The notes under the pieces are model-generated. The model did no database searches. It was not told the DNA's origin and saw only the letters and a list, made by a program, of their open reading frames with translations. Below, in pieces: positions 50,024-56,646 of a DNA stretch of 64,000 nucleotides. Source of the DNA: Clostridia bacterium (GTDB lineage Bacteria > Bacillota > Clostridia > Oscillospirales > CAG-272); NCBI GenBank assembly GCA_017502915.1, contig JAFVUB010000006.1:1-64000 (forward strand), read 5' to 3'. How positions within the stretch are numbered: the first letter of the stretch is position 1; each line of letters begins with the position of its first letter. A program made the translations under genes and the position numbers.

Positions 50024-51175
50024 ATGAGTAACAAAAAGTCATCTTACAGTAGCTCCGTCAGCAAAACAAGCGACGGGAAGTACAGAGTTAATTTTAGCTA
50101 TATTTCTCCCGATACACACGAAAGAAAGCGTACTTCTAAGCGTGGATTTGACAAACAGAAAGATGCGATAGCGTGGATGAAAAACGACCTTCAAGCTCTT
50201 ATCAAGCAGCTTGAACACAAGGAAACGCTTGACGAAAATCTCACTATGGCAGAGCTTATAGAACTTTATATGAAGGACGCAAAAATTCGCAAAGAAGAAA
50301 CAACGTGTCTAACCAAAGCACATATCATAGAAACAAAAATCCTTCCTCATTTCAAAAACACGAAGGTCTATGATATATCCGCAAAGGATGTTCGAAATTG
50401 GCAAAACACAATGATGACGGAGATTGGCAAAAACGGAAAGCCCTATTCTCCTACATATCTTCGTAGCATTAGCAATCAGTTGTCCGCCATATTGAACTAT
50501 GCTGTTACATTTCACAATTTGCCGTTCAATCCAGTTTTAAGAGTGGAGAGAATGGGCAAGAAAAATCCAGAGGAAGAACAGCCTATCTGGACTCTTGAGG
50601 AATATCAAAGATTTTCCGAAGTAATGCAAGACAAGCCTATGTTCTTCTATGCGTTTGAGGTGTTGTACTGGAGTGGACTTCGTTTGGGAGAGCTTCTCGG
50701 TCTTACCAAAGATGATGTTTCCATTGAAGAAGGTACATTAAAAGTCGCCAGAAGCTACAAGACACAAGTTCACAAAGACGGAAAGACCAAAACCGTAACC
50801 AGTAAAAGAACGGTGCATATCCCTCAAAATCTTGTTGATGAATTAGCCGAGTATATGGAAACGCTTTATGGTTTATCTGGAACAGACAAGCTCTTTCCTA
50901 CATCCAAAACCACGTTACATAAAAGGCTGAAAGAGGGTGCTAATCAAGTAGGCTTGGAGAAGATCACCATTCACGGCTTTAGACATTCGCATATCAGTAT
51001 GATTATGAATGATGTTCAATGTGCATCCGTTATGGATATTGCCAAGCGTGCAGGTCATAAGAAGCCATCCACCACTATGATTTATACGCATAGATACAAG
51101 AGCAAGGATGAAATGATCGCAAACGAGCTTAACAAACTTATGATGGGAGAAAGAGGAAATGTCAGCGAAGAATAG
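50024..51175 (+). CDS. int: Tyrosine integrase of the guaA island (Tn916-type)
   Basis: A 383-residue site-specific recombinase. The N terminus (SYSSSVSKTSDGKYRVNFSY) fits an arm-DNA-binding domain, and a SAM-like core-binding domain follows (LTMAELIELYMKDAKI, about residues 70-165). The catalytic domain carries YWSGLRLGELLGL (first Arg), HGFRHSHISM (HxxR) and AGHKKPSTTMIYTH (His and nucleophile Tyr). The arm-binding domain fits the paired 12-bp repeats found at all module ends. It is probably the enzyme that inserts at the 3' end of guaA, the usual layout with the integrase near the att end. ATG 50024 follows AAAGGA; a TTG at 50018 is less likely. Confidence 0.9.
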   Translation: MSNKKSSYSSSVSKTSDGKYRVNFSYISPDTHERKRTSKRGFDKQKDAIAWMKNDLQALIKQLEHKETLDENLTMAELIELYMKDAKIRKEETTCLTKAHIIETKILPHFKNTKVYDISAKDVRNWQNTMMTEIGKNGKPYSPTYLRSISNQLSAILNYAVTFHNLPFNPVLRVERMGKKNPEEEQPIWTLEEYQRFSEVMQDKPMFFYAFEVLYWSGLRLGELLGLTKDDVSIEEGTLKVARSYKTQVHKDGKTKTVTSKRTVHIPQNLVDELAEYMETLYGLSGTDKLFPTSKTTLHKRLKEGANQVGLEKITIHGFRHSHISMIMNDVQCASVMDIAKRAGHKKPSTTMIYTHRYKSKDEMIANELNKLMMGERGNVSEE

Positions 51176-51473
51176 AGATAACAAGCAAAGATGGCGTAGC
51201 ATTACAATAGGTTTTCGCGTATCTCCCGAAGAAGCGTATGCCCTTGATATGAGGGTGCTTACATCGGGATTGACGAAACAAGACTACTGCACCAAAAAGG
51301 TGTTGGATGAAGAAGTCATTGTTCGTCCAAACATAAGAGTGCAAAAATATGTTTGTCAGTATCTTAATGAACTGACCGAAGAACTCAAACGGCTTGAGAA
51401 AATCGAGCAGACAAGTGATGTTTTGGACAACCTTAAGTATTTGCTTGAATTGATCACTCATATGTCTGAGTAA
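51159..51473 (+). CDS. MobC-like mobilisation / ribbon-helix-helix protein
   Basis: A 104-residue protein overlapping int by 17 bases. TIGFRVSPEEAYALDMRVLTSGLTKQDYC is the usual N-terminal part of MobC-type relaxosome proteins with a ribbon-helix-helix fold; the rest is helical (NELTEELKRLEKIE). In related Clostridia elements a gene of this kind often follows int. Without a relaxase gene here it could be a leftover, or it could control int. Confidence 0.68.
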   Translation: MSAKNRDNKQRWRSITIGFRVSPEEAYALDMRVLTSGLTKQDYCTKKVLDEEVIVRPNIRVQKYVCQYLNELTEELKRLEKIEQTSDVLDNLKYLLELITHMSE

Positions 51474-51478
51474 AAAAC

Positions 51479-51510
51479 AAAATGCTCTGCTTTTTACGGC
51501 AGAGCATTTT
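51479..51510. terminator. Terminator between the MobC-like gene and the Ntn hydrolase gene
   Basis: A 12-bp perfect stem (51479-51490 with 51499-51510), A-tract and T-tract ends; serves both converging genes. Confidence 0.85.
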
Positions 51511-51519
51511 AATTTGCAA

Positions 51520-52173
51520 TCAGTTAGGTAAATTGGAACTGTTTTTGTTGCTATAATCTGCTTTCTCACACCACGCAACAGAATCAGGCTTTATTATTAA
51601 TATATTTATATCTCCACCGCACCCCTCTTCATTATTTATTGCGTACTGAATCAAATCTTTTGCTAATCCAATACCTTCTTCTATTGTTAACTTTCCGAAA
51701 ATTATATGAGGTTGAATTTCTTTTTCAAAATACTCACAAGTTTTATCGTAAAGTCCTCTAACTTCCATCCCAAATATAATCTTATCATCTTGACGATTCA
51801 AAAACTTTTTCAATCCGCCTGCTATTTTATAAACATAAGGCACTCCATCTTTATAACCAGCTAATACAATTTGCGTTCTTCTATCCTTAAAGAATACACG
51901 AAGTATTTCTGAAATCGTTTCTATCGTATAATCCGTCTTAACATGATCTCTTATGAACATTTCAAAAAAATCATCCATAAGCATATTTCCCACCTTTGCA
52001 TTATCGCAAAAAGATATACCTATCCTTTTGTCTTCAATTACAAAAGTTTTTTGCAAGTCATCAGTTCTACCAGTTATTATTGTTTGACCATTCTCCTCAA
52101 TGCTATGTGTTGCTCTGCTTTCGCTGGCTAATATAATTCCATCTCTCAAATATAAGGTGCATAATATAGACAA
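51520..52173 (-). CDS. Stand-alone proteasome-like Ntn hydrolase
   Basis: A 217-residue protein with the fold pattern of proteasome beta subunits or HslV: SILCTLYLRDGIILASESRAT, then QKTFVIEDKRIGISF. The TTG start at 52173 gives Met-Ser, so removal of Met exposes Ser as residue 1, at the place of the proteasome's nucleophilic Thr1. With that numbering Glu falls at 17 and a Lys at about 41 in the QKTFVI segment, matching Glu/Asp17 and Lys33 with a short insertion. The C-terminal GCGGDINILII also fits. No ATPase partner is nearby. RBS AAAGGGG lies before the TTG. The -35 of its promoter is formed by the att arm repeat. It could be a self-contained effector or inhibitor of unknown target. Confidence 0.72.
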   Translation of the reverse strand: MSILCTLYLRDGIILASESRATHSIEENGQTIITGRTDDLQKTFVIEDKRIGISFCDNAKVGNMLMDDFFEMFIRDHVKTDYTIETISEILRVFFKDRRTQIVLAGYKDGVPYVYKIAGGLKKFLNRQDDKIIFGMEVRGLYDKTCEYFEKEIQPHIIFGKLTIEEGIGLAKDLIQYAINNEEGCGGDINILIIKPDSVAWCEKADYSNKNSSNLPN

Positions 52174-52189
52174 AATATTTCCCCTTTTT

Positions 52190-52218
52190 TATATATTGTA
52201 AATTCAAAGTGTTGTCAA
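52190..52218 (-). promoter_or_regulatory. Promoter of the Ntn hydrolase gene formed by the att arm repeat
   Basis: Minus strand TTGACA (complement of 52213-52218, inside the arm repeats), 17-base spacer, TATATA (complement of 52190-52195), about 17 bases before the TTG start codon. Confidence 0.55.
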
Positions 52219-52299
52219 AGTGTTGTCAGCACGATATGGGAAACCCCGAAAACCCTTGTAAAATCAAGGCTTTCGGGGTTTTGTGTATTATTCCCACTC
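52206..52299. repeat. Right att end of module 3 at guaA
   Basis: Two overlapping copies of AAAGTGTTGTCA (52206-52217 and 52217-52228), a terminator hairpin (52240-52282) and the core TTATTCCCACTC at 52288-52299, which is the complement of the last codons and stop of guaA. Confidence 0.85.
52240..52282 (-). terminator. Current terminator of guaA, supplied by the island
   Basis: AAACCCCGAAA pairs with TTTCGGGGTTT around a loop with its own CCTTG/CAAGG stem, 6 bases beyond the guaA stop on the minus strand. Confidence 0.65.
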
Positions 52300-53565
52300 T
52301 ATCGTTCCGATGGGCTTCGGGGTGAGGTCGTAGAGAACTCGGTTGATGCCCTCGACTTCGTGAGTGATGCGGTCGGTTATGTGGTGCAACAGAGAATAGG
52401 GTATCTCCTCAATGCTGGCGGTCATGGCGTCGACGGTATTGACGGCGCGAATGATCGCCGGCCAGCCCTCGTAGCGCTGATTGTCGCGAACTCCGACGCT
52501 CTTGACGTCCGGTACCGCTACGAAATACTGCCAGACCTTACCGACGAGTCCGTTCTTCTGGAACTCCTCGCGCAGTATGGCGTCTGCCTCGCGCAGCGCC
52601 TCAAGGCGGTCACGCGTGATAGCTCCGAGGCAACGTACTCCAAGTCCGGGTCCCGGGAACGGCTGACGGAAGACCATACCCTCGGGAAGTCCGAGAGCAA
52701 GTCCGACGGCGCGGACCTCGTCCTTGAAGAGCATCTTTATAGGCTCGACCAGCTCAAATTTCAGATCCTCGGGCAGTCCGCCGACGTTATGATGCGCCTT
52801 GACCGCCTTATGGGTTCCTGAGCCCGACTCGATAATATCGGGATATATCGTTCCCTGAGCGAGGAACTCGATGCCCTCGAGCTTTCTCGCCTCCTCCTCG
52901 AAGACGCGGATGAACTCGGCTCCGATTATCTTTCTCTTCTGCTCGGGAGCGTCAACTCCGGCGAGCTTGTCAAGAAAGCGATCGGCGGCGTCAACGTAAA
53001 CGAGGTTAGCTCCCAGCTCGTCGCGGAAAACGCGAACGACCTCCTCGGGCTCGCCCTTACGGAGCAGACCGTGGTTGACGTGTACGCAGGTGAGCTTGTC
53101 CCCAATAGCTTTGATGAGCAGTGCCGCAACGACCGACGAGTCAACACCGCCCGAAAGTGCAAGCAGTACCTTACGGTCACCGACCTGCTGACGGATCAGC
53201 TCGATCTGGTCTGCAATGAAGTTCTCGGCGTTCCAGTTGCGCTCGGCGTTCCATTTATCAAAAATAAGCTCCTTGATGGCTGCTTCTCTCTCGCCGTCGT
53301 CCTCGGGAAGGGCGGGGGAGCCCTCGTAGTCGTAAGCTACGGTAGGATATCCGCAGTTCAGCACGGCGTCCGAAACCTTGACGCCCTCTCCGTTGACGCC
53401 GCCGTTGATGATAACGCCTTTAACGCCAACGAGCTTATCAAGCTCTGCTTTTTCGATTGAATAAGGGTAGATCTCGGTATAAACTCCGAGTGCGCGAATT
53501 TCGCGTGCCAGGCGAGCGTTCTTATCGCTGCCGGCGTCGATGATCAAAATCATGTCCTGTTGCAT
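52288..53565 (-). CDS. guaA: GMP synthase with a shortened glutaminase domain
   Basis: Converts XMP to GMP with ATP and an ammonia donor. The ATP-pyrophosphatase and dimerisation domains are complete: LLALSGGVDSSVVAALL (P-loop), VHVNHGLLRKGE, LAQGTIYPDIIESG, RQPFPGPGLGVRCLG and the C-terminal PKPIGTIEWE. The N-terminal domain, about 100 residues after MQQDMILIIDAGSDKNARLAREIRALGVY, is much shorter than the usual 190 and has no GxCxGxQ motif or catalytic His/Glu, so the enzyme should use free ammonia or a separate glutaminase. Total length 425 against about 515. ATG 53565 follows AAAGGGA. The last four codons are the island att core. Confidence 0.93.
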   Translation of the reverse strand: MQQDMILIIDAGSDKNARLAREIRALGVYTEIYPYSIEKAELDKLVGVKGVIINGGVNGEGVKVSDAVLNCGYPTVAYDYEGSPALPEDDGEREAAIKELIFDKWNAERNWNAENFIADQIELIRQQVGDRKVLLALSGGVDSSVVAALLIKAIGDKLTCVHVNHGLLRKGEPEEVVRVFRDELGANLVYVDAADRFLDKLAGVDAPEQKRKIIGAEFIRVFEEEARKLEGIEFLAQGTIYPDIIESGSGTHKAVKAHHNVGGLPEDLKFELVEPIKMLFKDEVRAVGLALGLPEGMVFRQPFPGPGLGVRCLGAITRDRLEALREADAILREEFQKNGLVGKVWQYFVAVPDVKSVGVRDNQRYEGWPAIIRAVNTVDAMTASIEEIPYSLLHHITDRITHEVEGINRVLYDLTPKPIGTIEWE

Positions 53566-53615
53566 AAATATCCCTTTCGGTTTCGGGGAGAGTCTCCCCA
53601 AGATTTATACCATAC

Positions 53616-53644
53616 ATTATACAATCATTTTTCAAAAAATGCAA
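53616..53644 (-). promoter_or_regulatory. Promoter of guaA
   Basis: Minus strand TTGCAT, 17-base spacer, TATAAT, about 50 bases before the start. No purine riboswitch was recognised in the leader, only a GGGGAGA/TCTCCCC hairpin at about 53585-53600. Confidence 0.7.
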
Positions 53645-53836
53645 GAGAAATTTTCAGATTGAGTATAAATATTATTCGTATTTTTTGGAGTGAGTTCTAT
53701 AAAAGTCACACAACACCCTCTCTCAAGACGTAATGACGCGGCTTCGGATATTATGTGAAGACTTTTTTTGACAAGTTTCGCGCGCGGTGCATATACTTTG
53801 ATTGAGATGCAAAAATCTCGAAAGGAGGAATTTTTC

Positions 53837-54100
53837 TTGAATCAATACAAGAATCAAATGCCCGGAAATTGTGGCTGTGTGCGTGATCGTTGCAGCTTGT
53901 CCGAGCGTTCTCGCGCCGATAAGAGCAAGGGATTCGGCGTTTACGACCGCGAGCTTGCGGCACTTTATCTGCCGGTGCAGAGCTTTGCTGATCTTTACGA
54001 TCTTGAAAGTGCCTTGTGCCGCGGAACGCTCTTCCGCGGCCTCGACAAGCCCTTCTCGGGCGGACTAAAGGAGGGGTGCTGCCGTGGACAACAGAGATAA
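53837..54100 (+). CDS. cotJA: Spore coat protein CotJA
   Basis: An 87-residue coat-associated protein. The C-terminal half YLPVQSFADLYDLESALCRGTLFRGLDKPF is the CotJA signature (VPxQxWxxLYxPxxALxRGTxFPxLDxPF). The start is TTG at 53837, 7 bases after AAAGGAGGAA; the longer ATG frame from 53768 runs through the likely promoter. First gene of cotJABC, overlapping cotJB by 17 bases. Confidence 0.85.
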   Translation: MNQYKNQMPGNCGCVRDRCSLSERSRADKSKGFGVYDRELAALYLPVQSFADLYDLESALCRGTLFRGLDKPFSGGLKEGCCRGQQR

Positions 54101-54422
54101 CCGCCCCATGCGCGCGATGAACACGCGTTGCAGCTGCTCTTCGGGTCAGGACGGCAATTGCGGCTCGTTGATGCATCAGCTGCAGACCGTTGATTTCGCA
54201 ATAGTTGAGCTCGTGCTCTATCTTGACTCCTACCCCGATTCCTGCGAGGCGCTGCAGCTTTTGAACAAGCTGATCGACCAGAGATGTGCTCTTGCGAAGG
54301 CGTATGAGTCGGATTGCGGACCGCTGACCGCCTGTGGCGAAAAAAGATCGAACTGGGATTGGGTGAATAAGCCGTGGCCGTGGGAGATTGCCTTTGCGGG
54401 CAACGACGTGCGTTGCAGATAA
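54084..54422 (+). CDS. cotJB: Spore coat protein CotJB
   Basis: A 112-residue protein with the CotJB pattern: LMHQLQTVDFAIVELVLYLDSYPDSCEALQLLNKL, YGPLT-like CGPLTACGE, and the closing WDWVNKPWPWEIAF. GTG start with AAAGGAGG upstream. A Cys-rich N-terminal extension (TRCSCSSGQDGNCG) precedes the family core, as in some Clostridia. Confidence 0.85.
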   Translation: MDNRDNRPMRAMNTRCSCSSGQDGNCGSLMHQLQTVDFAIVELVLYLDSYPDSCEALQLLNKLIDQRCALAKAYESDCGPLTACGEKRSNWDWVNKPWPWEIAFAGNDVRCR

Positions 54423-54434
54423 GGAGGGAAGGAT

Positions 54435-55034
54435 ATGTGGATATACGAAAAAAAGCTTCAATACCCCGTTAAAATAAAGAACCCGAACCCGACGCTGGCT
54501 TCGCTTATAATAAGTCAGATAGGTGGACCGGACGGTGAGCTGGGAGCCTCGATGCGCTATCTTAATCAGAGATATTCGATGCCGTACGGCGACGTTGTTG
54601 GTACACTTACCGACGTCGGAACCGAAGAGCTCGCCCACCTTGAGATGGTTTCCGCCATCATTTATCAGCTGACCCGAAATCTCAGTGAGGAAGCGATACT
54701 TAAAAGTCCGTTTGCCTCGTATTTTGTCGACCATACGACGGGTGTTTATCCCCAAGCCGCGTCGGGTATGCCCTTTAGCGCCGCAACCTTTCAGGTGACG
54801 GGAGACCCCATTGCCGATCTGAACGAGGACCTTGCCGCCGAGCAAAAGGCACGCGTGACCTACGACAACATTCTCCGCTTGACCGACGATCCCGACGTTC
54901 GTGACGTTATAAAGTTCCTGCGTCAGCGTGAGCTCGTTCACTTCCAGCGCTTCTCCGAGGCTCTTTTGAAGGTTCAGGACCGAGCCGATCAAAAGAATAT
55001 TTACGCGATAAACCCTGCGTTTGACCGTAAATAA
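54435..55034 (+). CDS. cotJC: Spore coat protein CotJC, manganese catalase family
   Basis: A 199-residue ferritin-like protein related to manganese catalases. Metal-binding Glu and His are in GTEELAHLEMV (about residue 57) and a later LVHFQRF, with LNEDLAAEQKARVTYDNIL between them. CotJC lies in the inner coat and may detoxify peroxide. Third gene of the operon, 12 bases after cotJB, with AAGGAGG before the ATG. The operon shows that the lineage can, or recently could, form endospores. Confidence 0.93.
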   Translation: MWIYEKKLQYPVKIKNPNPTLASLIISQIGGPDGELGASMRYLNQRYSMPYGDVVGTLTDVGTEELAHLEMVSAIIYQLTRNLSEEAILKSPFASYFVDHTTGVYPQAASGMPFSAATFQVTGDPIADLNEDLAAEQKARVTYDNILRLTDDPDVRDVIKFLRQRELVHFQRFSEALLKVQDRADQKNIYAINPAFDRK

Positions 55035-55047
55035 GTTAAAAACCTCT

Positions 55048-55073
55048 GTCCTCTGCAATTTTTTGCAGGGGAC
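55048..55073 (+). terminator. Terminator after cotJABC
   Basis: An 11-bp stem (55048-55058 with 55063-55073, one G-U pair), loop TTTT, followed by TTTTGCCTTTT. Confidence 0.75.
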
Positions 55074-55097
55074 TTTTGCCTTTTCTCGAAATAACTA

Positions 55098-55127
55098 TTG
55101 CCAAAAACGGTATATTTGTGGTATAAT
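55098..55127 (+). promoter_or_regulatory. Promoter of prfB
   Basis: TTGCCA at 55098-55103, 18-base spacer, TATAAT at 55122-55127; the prfB start is 48 bases downstream. Confidence 0.7.
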
Positions 55128-55174
55128 AGTTAAAACTATGTTATAAGGCGGCTTTTGCCGCGCGGAGGTTCACT

Positions 55175-56290
55175 GTGATTGTTGCACTTGAAGATGCAAG
55201 ATATAAATTGACCGGACTGCGAGAGGTTCTCGTTGAGCTTGGCTCTTCCATTCGTATCGAGGAGCTGAAGGCATCGCTTCCCGCTCTTGAGGAGCAGACC
55301 ATGAAGGAGAACTTTTGGTCGGACACGGCAAACTCGTCAAAGGTCCTTCAGACCATAAAGCAGACCAAGGATAAGATCGACGAGTACGAGGGCCTTTGCG
55401 CAAAGCTTGAGGACGCCATCGCTCTTGCCGAGATGGCTATTGAGGAAAACGACGAGGCGAGCATACCCGACGTTGAGAAAGAGCTCAAGGAGATAATAGA
55501 AAAAGAGGACGAGATGCGCACCGAGATACTTCTCTCGGGTGAATACGACCGAAACAACGCCATAATCTCCTTCCATCCAGGCGCGGGCGGAACCGAGGCT
55601 CAGGACTGGGCACTTATGCTGTACCGTATGATAACTCGCTGGGCAGAGCGTCATAAATTCAAGGTCAAGCTGACCGACTGGCTCGACGGAGAGGAAGCAG
55701 GACTCAAGAGCGCAACCATTATGGTTGAGGGAACCAATGCATACGGTTATCTCAAGAGTGAGCACGGAGTTCACCGTCTTGTTCGCGTCTCTCCCTTCGA
55801 TTCCTCAGGAAGAAGACACACCTCCTTTGCATCTATTGAGGTCATGCCCGAGTTTGATAAGCTCGACGAGATAGTCATTCGTGAAGAGGACTACGACTTT
55901 ATGCCCTATCACTCGAGCGGCGCGGGCGGTCAGAACGTCAACAAGGTCAGCTCGGCGGTTCGTATATACCACAAGCCGACCGGCATCGTCGTTACCTGTC
56001 AGACCGAGCGCTCGCAGCTTCAGAACAAGGAGACCGCGATGCGTATGCTCAAGTCGAAGCTTATGGAGATCAAGATCCGTGAAAGACTTGAGACCATCGA
56101 CGAGGTTCGCGGTGTTAAGACTAATATCGAATGGGGAAATCAGATCCGTTCGTACGTATTTATGCCCTATACGCTGGCAAAGGATACCAGAACGGGATAC
56201 GAGGAGGTCAATATCATCTCGGTCATGGACGGCGAGATCGACGGATTTATCAACGCGTATTTGAAGGAAAACTCCAAAACTGCTCAATAA
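55175..56290 (+). CDS. prfB: Peptide chain release factor 2
   Basis: Terminates translation at UGA and UAA. The 371-residue product has the anticodon-like VSPFDSSGRRHTSF (SPF, specific to RF2) near residue 205 and the peptidyl-hydrolysis motif SSGAGGQNVN (GGQ) near 247. GTG start follows CGGAGG. The whole protein is read in one frame, so the programmed +1 frameshift near codon 25 that controls prfB in many bacteria is missing. Followed by a small membrane protein gene and tcdA. Confidence 0.95.
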   Translation: MIVALEDARYKLTGLREVLVELGSSIRIEELKASLPALEEQTMKENFWSDTANSSKVLQTIKQTKDKIDEYEGLCAKLEDAIALAEMAIEENDEASIPDVEKELKEIIEKEDEMRTEILLSGEYDRNNAIISFHPGAGGTEAQDWALMLYRMITRWAERHKFKVKLTDWLDGEEAGLKSATIMVEGTNAYGYLKSEHGVHRLVRVSPFDSSGRRHTSFASIEVMPEFDKLDEIVIREEDYDFMPYHSSGAGGQNVNKVSSAVRIYHKPTGIVVTCQTERSQLQNKETAMRMLKSKLMEIKIRERLETIDEVRGVKTNIEWGNQIRSYVFMPYTLAKDTRTGYEEVNIISVMDGEIDGFINAYLKENSKTAQ

Positions 56291-56313
56291 ATTAACTCTT
56301 GGAGGTTTATGAA

Positions 56314-56646
56314 ATGAAAAGAAACGGACGGGACTATCTTGGCCTTTCGCTGTTTTTGACGGCGATCACCCTGACTGTGGCGTTTATCGTAATGTGCATT
56401 AAAAAGCGCAATCTTCCTGCGGCACTTGCAGGTCTTGCCGCGCTTTATGCAACGGGCGGACTCTGGTTTGTCAGCGAACGCAGATATCAGAAATGCGAGA
56501 TCTGCGAGTGCTTTGAGGGAAGCCTTAAGGAAAGCTCTAAAAATAGCAAAGCACTTGCCCATAAGCTGACTCACCGTAAGGACAGTCTGCCGATATACGA
56601 GATCCCGGTTGACGACGAGACGACCGAGGAAGATTTTGCAAGATGA
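56314..56646 (+). CDS. Small membrane protein of unknown function
   Basis: A 110-residue protein with two hydrophobic helices (YLGLSLFLTAITLTVAFIVM, residues about 7-26, and ALAGLAALYATGGLWFV, about 34-50) and a charged cytoplasmic tail containing CEICEC and ending EIPVDDETTEEDFAR. No family recognised. ATG 56314 has GGAGG 9 bases upstream; a TTG at 56299 is also in frame. It overlaps tcdA by four bases and so is translated with it. Confidence 0.65.
   Translation: MKRNGRDYLGLSLFLTAITLTVAFIVMCIKKRNLPAALAGLAALYATGGLWFVSERRYQKCEICECFEGSLKESSKNSKALAHKLTHRKDSLPIYEIPVDDETTEEDFAR

Larger units (their letters stand above)
42688..52299. mobile_element. Island module 3: integrative element with integrase, ArdA, recombinase and cargo
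   Basis: Bounded by cores at 42688-42699 and 52288-52299 (the latter inside guaA). It holds a Tn916-type integrase, an Xis-like protein, a MobC-like protein, ArdA and a TOPRIM/DUF3991 protein, but no relaxase or type IV secretion genes. It is therefore a decayed or mobilisable element rather than a complete conjugative one. Confidence 0.78.

Noticed and set aside
39462..52228. The 12-bp repeats as iterons of a replication origin
   Set aside because: They come in pairs at fixed distance from the guaA-derived core and no Rep gene is present, so arm-type att sites explain them better.
53566..53836. Purine riboswitch upstream of guaA or sporulation promoter upstream of cotJA
   Set aside because: Only a short hairpin and a sigma-A promoter are clear for guaA. 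CATATACT near 53787 could be a sporulation -10, but no convincing -35 was found, so it is not listed as a feature.
53751..55058. A 435-codon minus-strand frame across cotJABC
   Set aside because: Three well-supported coat genes with ribosome sites occupy the other strand.
55175..55300. Programmed frameshift in prfB
   Set aside because: The frame is continuous and no in-frame stop is present.
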